DNA of 64,000 bases from Polynucleobacter asymbioticus (GCF_018687575.1 NZ_CP061297.1:688821-752820), one strand, 5' to 3'; counted from the first letter of the stretch, positions 31,760 to 43,094 are shown. Made by a program: numbers and translations. The notes: a model not told the origin generated them from the letters alone.

Positions 31760-32569
31760 ATGGTGAAGAATACTTTATTGCAAGTTTGGCCGATACCGGC
31801 TTTTGATGACAATTACATCTGGTGTATCCATGATGGTCAGTCTGCCTTAATCGTAGATCCGGGTGATGCTGCCCCCGTTTTGCAATATCTCGAGCAAAAA
31901 AATCTGACTCTGACAGGTATTTTAATTACCCATCATCATGCTGACCATACTGGCGGCATATTGAACTTATTAGAGTTCTTGGGTGTTCAGGTTCCTGTGT
32001 ATGGCCCTGCAAGTATTGACATTCCGGGTCGTACGAATGCCATGATGGAAGGCGACAAGATTGAAGTGGCTGCACCACGGATTAGCTTTGAGGTGTACGA
32101 GGTACCAGGCCATACCCTGAGCCACATTGCTTACTTTGCCAATATGCAGGCTAACGTCGTCGAACCCATGCTGTTTTGTGGCGACACCTTATTTGCCTCT
32201 GGCTGCGGTCGTTTATTCGAGGGCACGCCAACCCAGATGAGCCAGTCGCTCGCCAAGTTCATTGCCTTGCCAAAAAATACCTTGGTGTATTGCACTCATG
32301 AATACACCTTATCCAATATCCGATTTGCTCTAGCCGTTGAGCCCAATAATGCAAACCTCATCACTTGGGCAGAAACCGCTAAAGCTCTGCGCGATCAACA
32401 TTTGCCGACCTTGCCAACGACCATCGGGCAGGAGTTGCAAGTGAACCCCTTCATGCGCTGTGATCAGCAAGCTGTCATCGACGCAGCAGTTGAGGTCTCA
32501 GGAGAAAAATCTCTGCCGACGCCGGCACATGTATTGGCCGTGATTCGAGCCTGGAAGGATCGGTTCTGA
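31760..32569 (+). CDS. gloB: hydroxyacylglutathione hydrolase (glyoxalase II)
   Basis: Hydrolyses S-lactoylglutathione, the second step of methylglyoxal detoxification. Metallo-beta-lactamase fold, 269 residues: the metal motif THHHADHTGG begins at residue 57, followed by PGHTLSHIAYF, FCGDTLFASGCGRLFEGT and CTHEYTLSNIRFA, which are glyoxalase II-specific. Its TGA overlaps the ATG of the lytic transglycosylase by one base. Confidence 0.95.
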   Translation: MVKNTLLQVWPIPAFDDNYIWCIHDGQSALIVDPGDAAPVLQYLEQKNLTLTGILITHHHADHTGGILNLLEFLGVQVPVYGPASIDIPGRTNAMMEGDKIEVAAPRISFEVYEVPGHTLSHIAYFANMQANVVEPMLFCGDTLFASGCGRLFEGTPTQMSQSLAKFIALPKNTLVYCTHEYTLSNIRFALAVEPNNANLITWAETAKALRDQHLPTLPTTIGQELQVNPFMRCDQQAVIDAAVEVSGEKSLPTPAHVLAVIRAWKDRF

Positions 32570-33978
32570 TGTTGTGGCGCTATGCGGCAATATTTCTCAT
32601 TGCCGCACTCTCGGGTTGTGCGAGTACGGGAGATTGGTCTTCGGATACGCCGACTCGTCAGGATCCTCGTGCCTCTAAAGCAAAGCGGGTTAATCTAAAG
32701 AATCAGTCTGTCAGTGATCTGTATGCACCTTCCAGCAATCTCTGGATCCGCATTCGGGATGGCTTTGAGATGGAGCCCATGAACACACCATTGGAGATCG
32801 AGCAAGTGCGTTGGCTGAGTGCGCGTCCCGACTACGTTCACCGTTCCATGGCCCGTTCATCACGCTATCTCTTTTATATCGTGCAAGAGGTCAATGCGCG
32901 CAATATGCCAACTGAGATTGCATTGCTCCCATTTGTAGAAAGTGCTTTTGTCACTCATGCCAAATCCAGTGCAAAAGCAATGGGATTGTGGCAGTTTATG
33001 CCTGCAACCGGTAAAGACTTTCGTTTAACTCAAAACGTCTTTCGAGATGAGCGGCGCGATGTGCTGCAATCAACCGATGCTGCATTGGATTATCTGCAGC
33101 GCTTACATAAGCAATTCGGTAGCTGGGATCTTGCATTGGCAGCCTACAACTGGGGGGCGGGCAATGTCTCGAAAGCCCAAAAGCGCAATTTGGCCGCAGG
33201 ACTCCCAACAGACTATCTGAGCCTCAAAATGCCCAATGAGACCCGGAACTATGTGCCCAAGTTGATGGCTTACCGACAGATTGTGTTGGATCCAACGGCT
33301 TACGGCATCGTGTTGCCTGAGTTAGAGAATCACCCTTATTTTGTAGCTGTGGATGTTGGCTCTGATATCGATGTGGAGTTAGTCATCAAGCTTGCTGAGA
33401 TTCCATCGGATGAATTTCATAGTCTCAATCCATCGTTTAATAAGCCGGTGATTCTCAGTAATGCTAACCAACAGATTTTGCTGCCGTTCGGGCATGCGGA
33501 AATCTTCCAAGAAAATCTTAAGAAGTACAACAAGCCACTGTCCTCTTGGACGGCTGTGCAGATTACTAAAACCGAGACAGTGGATAAGGCTGCCAAAACC
33601 CTGGGGGTTGATGTGGATGCCTTAAGAGAGGTCAACGCTATTCCCAAGGGCATGCGCATTCGGGCTGGATCTACCGTTTTAATCCCCAAAACCAGTCAGC
33701 GTCCCGGGGATATTTCATTGGCCATGGCAGAAAACGGCAGTCTGAGTCTGGATAAACCAGCTCCACCGGCAGCTCAAAAGTGTGCAAAAGGGGCTAAATG
33801 CCCGGTAGTAAAGTCTGCAAAAGGCGCTACTAAGGGTAATTCTTCTAAAAATAATGCTGCATCTCAGCATAAATCCGCATCGACAGGACTTGCAAAATCT
33901 GCGAAAAATGGTACTGCGAATGCTTCTAGCTCGACTGCCAAGGTTTCCAATAGCAAAGGGGCTAGCAAGATTCAGTAA
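32569..33978 (+). CDS. mltD: membrane-bound lytic murein transglycosylase D-like lipoprotein
   Basis: Cleaves peptidoglycan glycan strands at the outer membrane. The N terminus is a lipoprotein signal with lipobox LSGC (Cys about 17). The SLT domain has the catalytic glutamate in LLPFVESAFV, then GLWQFMPATG and AAYNWGAGNV. A LysM-like repeat region follows (about residues 330-375: WTAVQITKTETVDKAAKTLG). The C-terminal 85 residues are Lys/Ser/Ala-rich and low in complexity. 469 residues; coupled to gloB. Confidence 0.9.
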   Translation: MLWRYAAIFLIAALSGCASTGDWSSDTPTRQDPRASKAKRVNLKNQSVSDLYAPSSNLWIRIRDGFEMEPMNTPLEIEQVRWLSARPDYVHRSMARSSRYLFYIVQEVNARNMPTEIALLPFVESAFVTHAKSSAKAMGLWQFMPATGKDFRLTQNVFRDERRDVLQSTDAALDYLQRLHKQFGSWDLALAAYNWGAGNVSKAQKRNLAAGLPTDYLSLKMPNETRNYVPKLMAYRQIVLDPTAYGIVLPELENHPYFVAVDVGSDIDVELVIKLAEIPSDEFHSLNPSFNKPVILSNANQQILLPFGHAEIFQENLKKYNKPLSSWTAVQITKTETVDKAAKTLGVDVDALREVNAIPKGMRIRAGSTVLIPKTSQRPGDISLAMAENGSLSLDKPAPPAAQKCAKGAKCPVVKSAKGATKGNSSKNNAASQHKSASTGLAKSAKNGTANASSSTAKVSNSKGASKIQ

Positions 33979-34013
33979 TCCCAGACACTTTAATTTACTT
34001 ATTTAGGTTGACC

Positions 34014-35897
34014 ATGTCCTACAAATCAGAACACGAACGCTCCATTAAAGACCCAGATGGATTCTGGGGAGAGCAGGCAAAACTTATTCACTGGGAAAAG
34101 CCTTTTAATAAAGTTCTGGATTACGCAAACCCCCCGTTTGCGAAATGGTTTGAAGGTGGCTTAACCAATCTTTGCTACAACGCAGTTGACCGCCACCTGA
34201 AAGATCGTCCCGATCAAATTGCTTTGGTTGCTGTTTCAACCGAAACCAATGTAGAGAAAGCCTATACATTCAAAGAGCTCTACGAAGAAGTCAATCGTAT
34301 GGCTGCAATCTATCAAGCGAATGGCGTTAAAAAGGGCGATCGCGTATTGATCTATATGCCGATGATTGCTGAAGCATGTTTCGCAATGCTCGCTTGTGCC
34401 CGTATTGGTGCAATTCACTCAGTTGTATTTGGTGGCTTTGCATCTCATAGCTTGGCATCTCGTATCGATGATGCAAAACCCAAAATGATTGTGACCTCAG
34501 AGGCAGGATCACGTGCTGGCAAATCCGTTCCCTACAAGCCATTGCTTGATGAGGCCATTACTCTGGCAAGTTACAAGCCAGAAAAAGTATTGATTGTGAA
34601 TCGCGGCTTAACTGAGTTCACTACAGTTGCTGGACGCGATTTGGACTACGCAAGTGAGCGCCAAAAACATTTAAATGACTTGGTACCAGTTGAGTGGGTT
34701 GATGCCACACATCCTTCTTATATTCTGTATACATCCGGTACAACGGGCAAGCCTAAGGGAGTGCAGCGTGATACCGGCGGTTATGCTGTGGCCTTGATGT
34801 CCACGATGAACCATATCTTCTGTGGCAAGCCTGGTGAAACCATGTTTACTACCTCAGACATTGGCTGGGTTGTTGGTCATAGCTATATCATTTACGCACC
34901 ACTACTCAATGGCATGGCAACCATCATGTATGAGGGCACACCATTGAGTCCAGATGCGGGTATTTGGTGGAAGCTGGTAGAGAAGTACAAAGTCTCTGTC
35001 ATGTTCTCTGCACCTACTGCAGTTCGTGTTCTCAAGAAGCAAGATCCCGCATTCTTAACTAAATACGATCTCTCCAGTTTGCGCGCCTTGTTCTTAGCTG
35101 GTGAGCCTTTGGATGAGCCAACGGCGACATGGATCCATGGAGCGATTAATAAGCCGATCGTAGATAACTATTGGCAGACAGAAACAGGTTGGCCAATGTT
35201 GGCGATTCAGCGGGGCGTAGAAGTCATGCCGCATAAGTTTGGCTCGCCTGGCGTTCCTTCCTTCGGTTACAACATGAAGTTATTGGATGACGCTACATCG
35301 CAAGAGCTGGGCCCAGATCAGAAGGGTGTGATTGCGATTGAGGGACCTTTACCTCCAGGTTGTATGCAAACCGTTTGGGGCGACGACAAACGCTTTGTGA
35401 GCACCTATTGGGAAACCATTCCTGGCAAGACCATTTACTCTACCTTTGACTGGGGCATTAAGGACGAAGACGGTTACTTCTTTATCTTGGGTCGAACTGA
35501 TGACGTGATTAACGTTGCTGGCCACCGCTTGGGTACTCGCGAGATAGAGGAGAGTATTTCTGGTCATCCCAATATTTCTGAAGTAGCTGTGGTGGGTATT
35601 GAGGACAAGCTCAAGGGTCAGGCCGCAATTGCTTTTGTGATTCCAAAGGATTCCTCTAATACGGCGACTCTTGAAGCTGAATGCATGAAGACTGTGGACA
35701 CTACCTTGGGCGCGATTGCCCGTCCGGGTCGCGTGTACATCGTCACAGCATTACCAAAGACCCGTTCTGGCAAGATTGTCCGCCGTGCACTCCAGGCTGT
35801 AGCGGAAGGGCGCGATCCAGGTGATATCAGCACCATGGAAGATCAGGCTGTTTTGGCTCAAATTAAGACCATCATCGAGCAAAGCGCAAAGTCTTGA
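34014..35897 (+). CDS. prpE: propionate-CoA ligase
   Basis: Activates propionate (and probably acetate) to acyl-CoA with ATP. AMP-forming ligase, 627 residues, close to the usual PrpE length. The adenylate loop is YTSGTTGKPKGVQRD, the ATP-binding motif DNYWQTETGWP, and the catalytic lysine is in TRSGKIVRRAL near the C terminus. DGFWGEQAKLIHW and the ending of the family resemble PrpE more than Acs. I chose ATG 34014, with AGGT six bases upstream, over TTG 34008. Confidence 0.85.
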   Translation: MSYKSEHERSIKDPDGFWGEQAKLIHWEKPFNKVLDYANPPFAKWFEGGLTNLCYNAVDRHLKDRPDQIALVAVSTETNVEKAYTFKELYEEVNRMAAIYQANGVKKGDRVLIYMPMIAEACFAMLACARIGAIHSVVFGGFASHSLASRIDDAKPKMIVTSEAGSRAGKSVPYKPLLDEAITLASYKPEKVLIVNRGLTEFTTVAGRDLDYASERQKHLNDLVPVEWVDATHPSYILYTSGTTGKPKGVQRDTGGYAVALMSTMNHIFCGKPGETMFTTSDIGWVVGHSYIIYAPLLNGMATIMYEGTPLSPDAGIWWKLVEKYKVSVMFSAPTAVRVLKKQDPAFLTKYDLSSLRALFLAGEPLDEPTATWIHGAINKPIVDNYWQTETGWPMLAIQRGVEVMPHKFGSPGVPSFGYNMKLLDDATSQELGPDQKGVIAIEGPLPPGCMQTVWGDDKRFVSTYWETIPGKTIYSTFDWGIKDEDGYFFILGRTDDVINVAGHRLGTREIEESISGHPNISEVAVVGIEDKLKGQAAIAFVIPKDSSNTATLEAECMKTVDTTLGAIARPGRVYIVTALPKTRSGKIVRRALQAVAEGRDPGDISTMEDQAVLAQIKTIIEQSAKS

Positions 35898-35918
35898 ACA
35901 AAGCCCGAAACTGGCCAA

Positions 35919-35954
35919 AATAAGCCTCTTAGTCTGATGACTTTGGGGCTTATT
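35919..35954 (+). terminator. possible terminator after prpE
   Basis: AATAAGCCTC (35919-35928) pairs with GGGGCTTATT (35945-35954), ten pairs including one wobble, around a 16-base loop. The following bases GCCTTCTGAG are not T-rich, so efficiency is doubtful. The rest of the 236-base gap before carA shows no clear leader peptide or regulatory hairpin. Confidence 0.4.
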
Positions 35955-36133
35955 GCCTTCTGAGCCTAATTGGCTGGGAATTCAAGGGTTTATACGTAAA
36001 ACTGGTATCATTGGCAGGTTCAAAACTTAATAAATTACCCTAGCGCTTAAAGACACTCACCTCCCGCACAAACAGTCCTGGGTTGGTCTTTTTGGGGTGT
36101 TGAGCGTCGGATGGAGCAGGGACTGGAGATGGT

Positions 36134-37336
36134 TTGTCACCCTTGCTTCCTTCTTTTCCTCCCGCCGTGTTGGCTCTAGCCGACGGCACCGTATTTCCCG
36201 GTCTGAGTATTGGCGCCCCTGGCGAAACTACCGGCGAAGTCGTTTTCAATACCGCACTTACTGGCTATCAAGAGATCATTACTGATCCTAGTTACTCGCG
36301 CCAAATTGTCACTTTGACCTATCCCCATATCGGTAACGTTGGGGTAAACGGTCAAGATGCTGAGTCGGATCAGATTCATGCGGCTGGCTTGGTTGTTAAA
36401 GACCTTTCCAAGCGTGTCTCCAATTTCCGCTCAGAAGAAAGCCTCGATAGCTATCTCACCAAAGCGGGGGTAGTTGGCATCTCTGGTATCGATACTCGTA
36501 AGCTCACTCGCATCCTGCGTGACAAAGGTGCTCAGTCTGGCGCAATCGTCGCTGGCAACATGGGTGATGACCTTGAGGCTCTTGGCAAGAAAGCCTTGGA
36601 GTTGGCTAAAGCCTTCCCAGGTATGTCCGGTTTAGATCTGGCTAAGGTAGTTACTACCAAGACTCCATATCAATGGCGCGAAGCTGAATGGGATCTACAC
36701 GGCCCTGACGGTAAAGCTGCATACAGAAGCTTAGATACAAGCAAGCCAATCAAAAAAGTGGTTGCTTATGACTTTGGTGTGAAGCGCAATATTTTGCGCA
36801 TGCTGACAGAGCGTGGCTGCGAACTCACAGTTGTGCCTGCACAAACCAGCGCTGCTGAAGTGTTGGCGATGAATCCAGATGGCGTGTTCTTCTCAAATGG
36901 CCCTGGAGATCCTGGCCCTTGTGATTACGCTATTGCTGCTGCAAAAGAAATTATTGAAAAGGGTATTCCAACCTTCGGTATCTGCTTAGGTCACCAAATC
37001 ATGGGCTTGGCTGCTGGTGCCAAAACTTTGAAGATGAAGTTTGGTCACCACGGCGCCAATCACCCAGTAAAAGATTTGGATACTGGGCGCGTAGCCATTA
37101 CATCGCAGAACCATGGTTTTGCGGTCGATGCCAATACCTTGCCTGACAACATTCGTGTTACCCACGTTTCCTTATTTGATGGATCACTGCAAGGCTTGGC
37201 TTGGAAGGATAAGCCAGCTTTGTGTTTCCAAGGTCACCCAGAGGCCTCACCAGGCCCTCATGACATTGCTTATTTATTTGATCGTTTTGTGGAGCTAATG
37301 AATGCTGCCGCTGTTAGTAACAAGGGAGGCAAATAA
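36134..37336 (+). CDS. carA: carbamoyl-phosphate synthase small chain
   Basis: Glutamine amidotransferase subunit that delivers ammonia to CarB for arginine and pyrimidine synthesis. 400 residues; the N-terminal domain has [14 protein letters not shown] and [16 protein letters not shown], the C-terminal amidotransferase has the nucleophile in [12 protein letters not shown] and the His/Glu pair in GHPEASPGP. Start is TTG 36134: GGAG (36125-36128) lies five bases upstream. A second TTG at 36143 would match the MLPSFPP start of relatives, so the exact start is open. Overlaps carB by one base. Confidence 0.93.
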   Translation: MSPLLPSFPPAVLALADGTVFPGLSIGAPGETTGEVVFNTALTGYQEIITDPSYSRQIVTLTYPHIGNVGVNGQDAESDQIHAAGLVVKDLSKRVSNFRSEESLDSYLTKAGVVGISGIDTRKLTRILRDKGAQSGAIVAGNMGDDLEALGKKALELAKAFPGMSGLDLAKVVTTKTPYQWREAEWDLHGPDGKAAYRSLDTSKPIKKVVAYDFGVKRNILRMLTERGCELTVVPAQTSAAEVLAMNPDGVFFSNGPGDPGPCDYAIAAAKEIIEKGIPTFGICLGHQIMGLAAGAKTLKMKFGHHGANHPVKDLDTGRVAITSQNHGFAVDANTLPDNIRVTHVSLFDGSLQGLAWKDKPALCFQGHPEASPGPHDIAYLFDRFVELMNAAAVSNKGGK

Positions 37337-40300
37337 TGCCTAAGCGTAGCGACATTAAGAGCATCCTGATTATTGGTGCTGGCCCAATTGTGATTGGCCA
37401 GGCTTGTGAGTTTGATTATTCCGGTGCGCAGGCTTGTAAAGCTTTGCGTGACGAAGGTTACAAAGTGATTTTGGTGAACAGCAATCCTGCCACCATCATG
37501 ACTGACCCGGAGATGGCTGATATCACTTATATCGAGCCGATTACCTGGGAAGTGGTAGAACGTATTATTGCCACCGAAAAACCAGATGCGATTTTGCCAA
37601 CTATGGGTGGTCAAACTGCCTTGAATTGCGCACTCGATTTGCATCGCCATGGTGTTCTCGAAAAATACGGTTGCGAATTAATTGGCGCTTCACCAGAAGC
37701 GATTGATAAAGCAGAAGACCGTCAAAAGTTTAAAGATGCCATGACCAAAATTGGTCTGGGTTCTGCGAAGTCTGGCATTGCGCATTCCATGGATGAGGCG
37801 CACGAAGTTCAGCAGCGTATTCAAAAAGAAACTGGTAGCTTAGGTTTCCCAGTTGTGATTCGTCCATCATTCACCATGGGTGGATCTGGTGGCGGTATTG
37901 CTTATAACCGCGAAGAGTTTGAAGAGATTTGCAAACGCGGCTTAGATTTATCACCAACCCGCGAACTCTTAATTGAAGAGTCCCTCTTGGGTTGGAAAGA
38001 GTTCGAGATGGAAGTGGTGCGTGATCGTGCTGATAACTGCATCATCGTTTGCTCAATCGAAAACTTAGATCCGATGGGTGTGCATACCGGCGACTCAATT
38101 ACTGTTGCCCCAGCACAAACACTGACGGATAAAGAGTATCAAATTCTGCGCAACGCCTCGATTGCGGTGTTGCGTGAGATTGGTGTTGATACTGGCGGTT
38201 CAAACGTGCAGTTCTCGATTAACCCAGTCGACGGTCGCATGATCGTGATTGAGATGAACCCACGCGTTTCACGTTCATCTGCATTGGCTTCTAAAGCAAC
38301 CGGTTTCCCAATCGCCAAGATTGCTGCAAAGCTGGCTGTTGGCTACACCTTGGATGAGCTGAAGAACGATATTACTGGTGGCGCAACTCCAGCATCCTTT
38401 GAGCCATCCATCGACTATGTTGTGACGAAGATTCCACGTTTTGCGTTTGAGAAGTTCCCGCAAGCGGATTCTCGTTTAACTACGCAGATGAAGTCCGTAG
38501 GTGAGGTGATGGCGATTGGCCGAACTTTCCAAGAGTCGTTCCAAAAAGCATTACGTGGTTTAGAGGTGGGCGTCGATGGTCTCGATGAAGTTTCTACAGA
38601 TTTAGATGACATCATTCAAGAAATCGGCGAACCAGGACCAGATCGTATTTGGTATTTGGCAGACGCGTTCCGTATGGGCATGGGTCTCGATGAGGTTTAC
38701 AACGAGACCAAGATAGACCCTTGGTTCTTGGAGCAGATTGAAGAGCTCATCACGATGGAAACTGAGCTCAAGCAGCGCAAGATCGATAGTTTGTCAGCGC
38801 CTGAACTACGTTTTATTAAACAAAAAGGCTTTTCAGATCGTCGCTTAGCGAAGTTGTTGGGAGTGGATGCTTCCTCCGTTCGTGCAGCACGTCATCGTCT
38901 TAAAGTGGTGCCCGTATACAAGCGGGTGGATACTTGTGCTGCTGAGTTCTCTACGAACACAGCGTATCTGTACTCCACATATGAAGCAGAGCATGGTGAG
39001 TGTGAATCCCAGCCAACCACCAAAGATAAGATCATGGTGCTTGGTGGTGGACCCAACCGCATTGGTCAAGGTATTGAGTTTGACTATTGCTGCGTTCATG
39101 CCGCACTAGCAATGCGCGATGACGGTTATGAAACCATCATGGTGAACTGCAACCCAGAAACAGTTTCGACTGACTACGATACATCTGATCGCTTGTATTT
39201 TGAGCCATTAACTTTGGAAGATGTTTTGGAGATCGTTGCGATTGAAAAACCAAAAGGTGTGATCGTGCAGTACGGCGGTCAAACTCCATTGAAATTGGCT
39301 TTGGATCTCGAGGCGAACGGTGTTCCAATTATTGGCACATCGCCAGACATGATTGATGCCGCTGAAGATCGCGAGCGCTTCCAAAAGTTATTGCATGAGT
39401 TGAACTTACGCCAGCCACCTAACCGTACTGCACGCGCAGAAGACGAGGCCCTCAAGCTTGCCGAAGAAATTGGCTATCCATTGGTAGTGCGTCCTTCCTA
39501 TGTATTGGGTGGTCGCGCCATGGAAATCGTGCATGACGGTCGTGATCTCGAACGCTATATGCGTGAAGCGGTCAAGGTTTCTCATGACTCACCAGTTTTA
39601 TTAGATCGCTTCTTAAATGATGCGATTGAGTGTGATGTGGACTGTATTAGCGATGGCCAGCGTGTATTCATCGGCGGTGTGATGGAGCACATTGAGCAGG
39701 CCGGTGTCCACTCTGGCGATTCCGCTTGTTCATTGCCTCCTTATTCCTTGTCTGATGAGACGATTGCCGAAATCAAACGTCAAACAGCAGCAATGGCTAA
39801 AGGATTGAACGTAGTTGGTTTGATGAACGTCCAATTTGCGATTCAGAATGTCGATGGTAAAGATGTTATCTATGTTCTCGAGGTAAATCCACGCGCCTCC
39901 CGTACCGTGCCATTTGTATCGAAGGCAACTGGTTTGCAGTTGGCGAAGATTGCAGCGCGCTGCATGGTTGGTCAGACTTTAGATCAGCAGGGCATTAAAG
40001 CTGAGGTGAAGCCAGGCTATTTCTCAGTGAAAGAAGCGGTATTCCCGTTCAATAAGTTCCCAGGCATTGACCCGATTCTCGGGCCAGAGATGCGCTCTAC
40101 TGGTGAAGTAATGGGTGTTGGTAAAACTTTCGGTGAAGCCTTGTTTAAGTCTCAGTTAGGCGCTGGCATTAAATTGCCTAAGAGCGGAACTGTAGTCTTA
40201 ACGGTGAAAGATAGCGACAAGCCTAAAGCTGTTGAAGTGGCTAAGCTCTTGCATCAACTCGGCTTCCCAATGGTTGCCACTAAAGGCACTGCTGCGGCGA

Positions 40301-40599
40301 TTGAAGCTGCTGGATTGCCAGTACGTGTAGTCAATAAAGTAAAAGATGGTCGTCCCCATATTGTTGATCTGATCAAGAATGGTGAGATTTCACTGGTATT
40401 TACTACTGTTGATGAAACTCGCACAGCGATTGCAGATTCACGTTCCATTCGTACCAGTGCTCAAGCCAATAATGTGACTTACTACACTACGATTAGTGCA
40501 GCACGCGCGGTGATGGATGGTTTAATGACATCGCAAAATGGCAATAAAGAGTCTCTTGAGGTGTATTCATTGCAGAATCTGCATAAGACTCTCAATTAA
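37336..40599 (+). CDS. carB: carbamoyl-phosphate synthase large chain
   Basis: Makes carbamoyl phosphate from bicarbonate, ammonia and two ATP. 1087 residues, with two homologous ATP-grasp halves: first [19 protein letters not shown] and [11 protein letters not shown], second [19 protein letters not shown] and [10 protein letters not shown]. The C-terminal MGS-like allosteric domain follows from about residue 950. The ATG overlaps the carA stop (TAATG), so the two chains are coupled. greA begins 19 bases downstream. Confidence 0.97.
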   Translation: MPKRSDIKSILIIGAGPIVIGQACEFDYSGAQACKALRDEGYKVILVNSNPATIMTDPEMADITYIEPITWEVVERIIATEKPDAILPTMGGQTALNCALDLHRHGVLEKYGCELIGASPEAIDKAEDRQKFKDAMTKIGLGSAKSGIAHSMDEAHEVQQRIQKETGSLGFPVVIRPSFTMGGSGGGIAYNREEFEEICKRGLDLSPTRELLIEESLLGWKEFEMEVVRDRADNCIIVCSIENLDPMGVHTGDSITVAPAQTLTDKEYQILRNASIAVLREIGVDTGGSNVQFSINPVDGRMIVIEMNPRVSRSSALASKATGFPIAKIAAKLAVGYTLDELKNDITGGATPASFEPSIDYVVTKIPRFAFEKFPQADSRLTTQMKSVGEVMAIGRTFQESFQKALRGLEVGVDGLDEVSTDLDDIIQEIGEPGPDRIWYLADAFRMGMGLDEVYNETKIDPWFLEQIEELITMETELKQRKIDSLSAPELRFIKQKGFSDRRLAKLLGVDASSVRAARHRLKVVPVYKRVDTCAAEFSTNTAYLYSTYEAEHGECESQPTTKDKIMVLGGGPNRIGQGIEFDYCCVHAALAMRDDGYETIMVNCNPETVSTDYDTSDRLYFEPLTLEDVLEIVAIEKPKGVIVQYGGQTPLKLALDLEANGVPIIGTSPDMIDAAEDRERFQKLLHELNLRQPPNRTARAEDEALKLAEEIGYPLVVRPSYVLGGRAMEIVHDGRDLERYMREAVKVSHDSPVLLDRFLNDAIECDVDCISDGQRVFIGGVMEHIEQAGVHSGDSACSLPPYSLSDETIAEIKRQTAAMAKGLNVVGLMNVQFAIQNVDGKDVIYVLEVNPRASRTVPFVSKATGLQLAKIAARCMVGQTLDQQGIKAEVKPGYFSVKEAVFPFNKFPGIDPILGPEMRSTGEVMGVGKTFGEALFKSQLGAGIKLPKSGTVVLTVKDSDKPKAVEVAKLLHQLGFPMVATKGTAAAIEAAGLPVRVVNKVKDGRPHIVDLIKNGEISLVFTTVDETRTAIADSRSIRTSAQANNVTYYTTISAARAVMDGLMTSQNGNKESLEVYSLQNLHKTLN

Positions 40600-40618
40600 A
40601 TTAAGTTAGGTAAGAAGC

Positions 40619-41095
40619 ATGAACACAATCCCGATTACTAAGCGTGGCGCAGAGCTCCTCAAAGAGGAGTTGCATCGCTTAAAGCATGTCGAGCGCCCAT
40701 CAGTAATTAATGCAATCTCTGAGGCACGTGCACAAGGCGATCTTTCTGAGAATGCTGAGTACGATGCCGCTAAGGAGAAGCAAGGATTTATCGAAGGTCG
40801 TATTCAAGAGCTTGAAGGCAAGCTGTCCGCAGCGCAAATCATTGACCCAGCCACTTTGGATGTGAACGGTCGGGTGGTGTTTGGTGCGACTGTAGATCTT
40901 GAAGATTTAGAAGATGGCACCAAGCTCACTTACCAGATCGTTGGCGATGATGAGGCGGATATTGCCGTGAATAAGATCTCGATTAGCTCGCCGATTGCCC
41001 GCGCTTTGATCAGCAAAGAAGAGGGCGACGTTGTTGCCGTTCAGGCTCCCGGCGGTAATCGTGAAGTAGAAATTCTCGCGGTTCGTTACATCTAA
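40619..41095 (+). CDS. greA: transcription elongation factor GreA
   Basis: Rescues backtracked RNA polymerase by stimulating transcript cleavage. 158 residues: an N-terminal coiled coil with the tip motif [16 protein letters not shown], whose acidic residues enter the polymerase channel, and a C-terminal FKBP-like domain ending [16 protein letters not shown]. Order carA-carB-greA is common in proteobacteria and suggests one operon with the next membrane-protein gene. Confidence 0.96.
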   Translation: MNTIPITKRGAELLKEELHRLKHVERPSVINAISEARAQGDLSENAEYDAAKEKQGFIEGRIQELEGKLSAAQIIDPATLDVNGRVVFGATVDLEDLEDGTKLTYQIVGDDEADIAVNKISISSPIARALISKEEGDVVAVQAPGGNREVEILAVRYI

Positions 41096-41112
41096 TATCA
41101 ACGAGAATCAAG

Positions 41113-41598
41113 ATGCAGACTGTAGAGACTCCGAATCATATGGGAGCTCAAAGACTCTTCATTTTGATTTCGGGCTTATGGGTTGGAAGTCTGCTCGCTG
41201 TGGGCTACTTGGTTGCCCCAGCTATTTTTAGCACCATGACTGATCGTCAGGCTGCTGGCATGGTTGCTGGCAGCATCTTTAAGTTAGAGGCCTATCTGAG
41301 CTTGATCGTATCTATCAGCCTGATGGTCTTAGCTAATCTCTTAGTCAATCGTGGACTGAATCATTTCAGAATCATCCGCTGGCTCTTATTGGCCATGCTG
41401 CTGTGTTCTATTGCCGCAGCCTTTGTCTTGATCCCTTGGATGAATACCCTTCGCGATAACGCTTTGCTCCAAGGTATGCCGGTCATGCTCTCTCCCTCCG
41501 CTACTTTGTTTGGAAGGCTCCATGGCGTCTCCAGCATTCTGTTTATGCTGCAAAGTCTCTTGGGAATTACTTTGGTCTGGCGGCTTACTAAAAGGTAG
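41113..41598 (+). CDS. DUF4149 family membrane protein
   Basis: 161-residue inner-membrane protein with four hydrophobic segments (about residues 14-36, 57-77, 85-105 and 130-155). The sequence GSLLAVGYLVAPAIFSTMTDRQAAGMVAG near the first helix is typical of DUF4149 (TMEM205-like) proteins, which commonly follow greA in betaproteobacteria. No function is known. Ends just before a strong bidirectional terminator. Confidence 0.85.
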   Translation: MQTVETPNHMGAQRLFILISGLWVGSLLAVGYLVAPAIFSTMTDRQAAGMVAGSIFKLEAYLSLIVSISLMVLANLLVNRGLNHFRIIRWLLLAMLLCSIAAAFVLIPWMNTLRDNALLQGMPVMLSPSATLFGRLHGVSSILFMLQSLLGITLVWRLTKR

Positions 41599-41603
41599 GC
41601 AAT

Positions 41604-41630
41604 AAAAAACGCCGACTAGCGGCGTTTTTT
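41604..41630. terminator. bidirectional intrinsic terminator
   Basis: AAAAAACGCCG (41604-41614) and CGGCGTTTTTT (41620-41630) are perfect complements around ACTAG, giving a GC core with a U-tract on both strands. It serves the car-greA direction and the convergent YhbY-like gene. Confidence 0.92.
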
Positions 41631-41654
41631 TAAAACTCATTGATGCACTCTGCA

Positions 41655-42281
41655 TCAAGAACCTAATGATTTCTTCTTCGTGCTGCTCATGCGTACCTTA
41701 CGTTTCTTAATTGGCGCAGGCGCTGCTATTGCCTTGCGGTAGCCAGGCGATGACCAGCCAATCTTAGACTCGGCAGCATCAGCACGCAGAACGCGCTTCT
41801 TTGGGGCGGCGCTTTTGACTGCAGCTGCTCTTTCAAATGGTGACTTGCTAGCAGCAGAGCGTCGATCCGATCTTTCAGAAGTGCTGGTGCGAACACCGGC
41901 TTTTGCCACCACACGATTCGGTTGACGCTTCGTGCGAGGTGCTTGCAATGATTTCTTGGTTTGCTTGCTGGATCTTCCTAAGTTGGAGAGGGCAGCATCC
42001 ACAATATCGATTGGCTTCCAAAGTACAAGTAACTTGCCGATGTGCTGAACTGGCGCTGCGCCCAGTTTGTCGCAAAGCTCTTCATAGATGGCAATACGGG
42101 CATCACGATCATCGCCAAATACGCGAACTTTGATCAAGCCGTGATGAGAAATAGCCAACTTAGCTTCTTTGATGACCGCAGGGGTCAGGCCGTCGCCGCC
42201 GATCATGACAACTGGACTCAGTCCATGGGCATCAGCTTTGAGGGATTTACGTTGTGCGGGGGTAATAGTAAGTGCAGTCAT
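41655..42281 (-). CDS. YhbY/CRS1-domain RNA-binding protein with long basic tail
   Basis: Residues 1-95 form a CRS1/YhbY domain (LKADAHGLSPVVMIGGDGLTPAVIKE, then LIKVRVFGDDRD and GKLLVLWKP), which binds rRNA and is linked to 50S ribosome assembly. Residues about 100-208 form a Lys/Arg/Ser/Ala-rich tail with no recognisable fold; stand-alone YhbY is about 97 residues, so the tail doubles the protein. Divergent from rlmE, another 23S rRNA factor, across 138 bases, a known betaproteobacterial order. Confidence 0.87.
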   Translation of the reverse strand: MTALTITPAQRKSLKADAHGLSPVVMIGGDGLTPAVIKEAKLAISHHGLIKVRVFGDDRDARIAIYEELCDKLGAAPVQHIGKLLVLWKPIDIVDAALSNLGRSSKQTKKSLQAPRTKRQPNRVVAKAGVRTSTSERSDRRSAASKSPFERAAAVKSAAPKKRVLRADAAESKIGWSSPGYRKAIAAPAPIKKRKVRMSSTKKKSLGS

Positions 42282-42419
42282 GGCCTCGATGATAGAGCAT
42301 TAGGGCTTGTAAAACAGGGCTTTCGGCCCCATATAAACCGATATCAAGCTGTTTTACGTCGATTCCTTTTGCCTTGTAGGGCATAAACAAGGAAAATGGA
42401 TGCCGAAAGTGGGTAAGTT

Positions 42420-43094
42420 GTGGCAAAGAATAAATTTAATAAAAGTTGGTTGCAGGATCACTTAAATGATCCATACGTGAAGATGGCCCAAAAAGAGGGT
42501 TATCGTGCACGAGCAGTCTATAAGCTGAGTGAGATAGACGAGCAAGACCGACTCATCAAAGCAGGTATGACTATTGTGGATCTGGGGAGTGCTCCTGGGA
42601 GTTGGTCTCAGTACGCCCGTAATCGCCTGACTGAACTTGGTAAAAATAATCCAGATATTGAATCTGGGAAGCCGGATGGAACCATCATTGCAATCGATAT
42701 CCTGCCAATGGAGGATATTGCCGATGTTTCCTTTATTCAGGGAGACTTTCGTGAGGATGAGGGTTTAAGGGCACTTGAGGCGCTTTTGCCAGCTGATGCA
42801 GAAGGAAAGGTCGATCTTGTGATGTCGGATATGGCCCCCAATCTCTCTGGGGTGGGTGTGGCAGATGCTGCTCGCATGGCTTTTCTGGCAGAAATTGCCC
42901 TGGATTTTTCAGTCCAGCACCTCAAACCAGAAGGTGCCTTACTCATTAAGTGCTTTAACGGCAGTGGCTACAGTCAAATCGTGGAATCCTTCAAAAAGGT
43001 CTTCAAAACCGTGGCCTCCAGAAAGCCCAAAGCCTCTAGAGCGAAGTCCTCGGAAATCTTTTTACTTGGCCGCGACCTCAAACCACCTAAATAA
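42420..43094 (+). CDS. rlmE: 23S rRNA (uridine-2'-O)-methyltransferase RlmE (FtsJ)
   Basis: Methylates the 2'-O of U2552 in 23S rRNA. 224 residues; the SAM site is [14 protein letters not shown] and the catalytic K-D-K-E set is visible as Lys in [23 protein letters not shown] (N-terminal part), Asp in [11 protein letters not shown], Lys in LLIKCFNG and Glu near [13 protein letters not shown] start at 42420 follows GGGTAAG. It is upstream of ftsH, as in E. coli. Confidence 0.95.
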   Translation: MAKNKFNKSWLQDHLNDPYVKMAQKEGYRARAVYKLSEIDEQDRLIKAGMTIVDLGSAPGSWSQYARNRLTELGKNNPDIESGKPDGTIIAIDILPMEDIADVSFIQGDFREDEGLRALEALLPADAEGKVDLVMSDMAPNLSGVGVADAARMAFLAEIALDFSVQHLKPEGALLIKCFNGSGYSQIVESFKKVFKTVASRKPKASRAKSSEIFLLGRDLKPPK

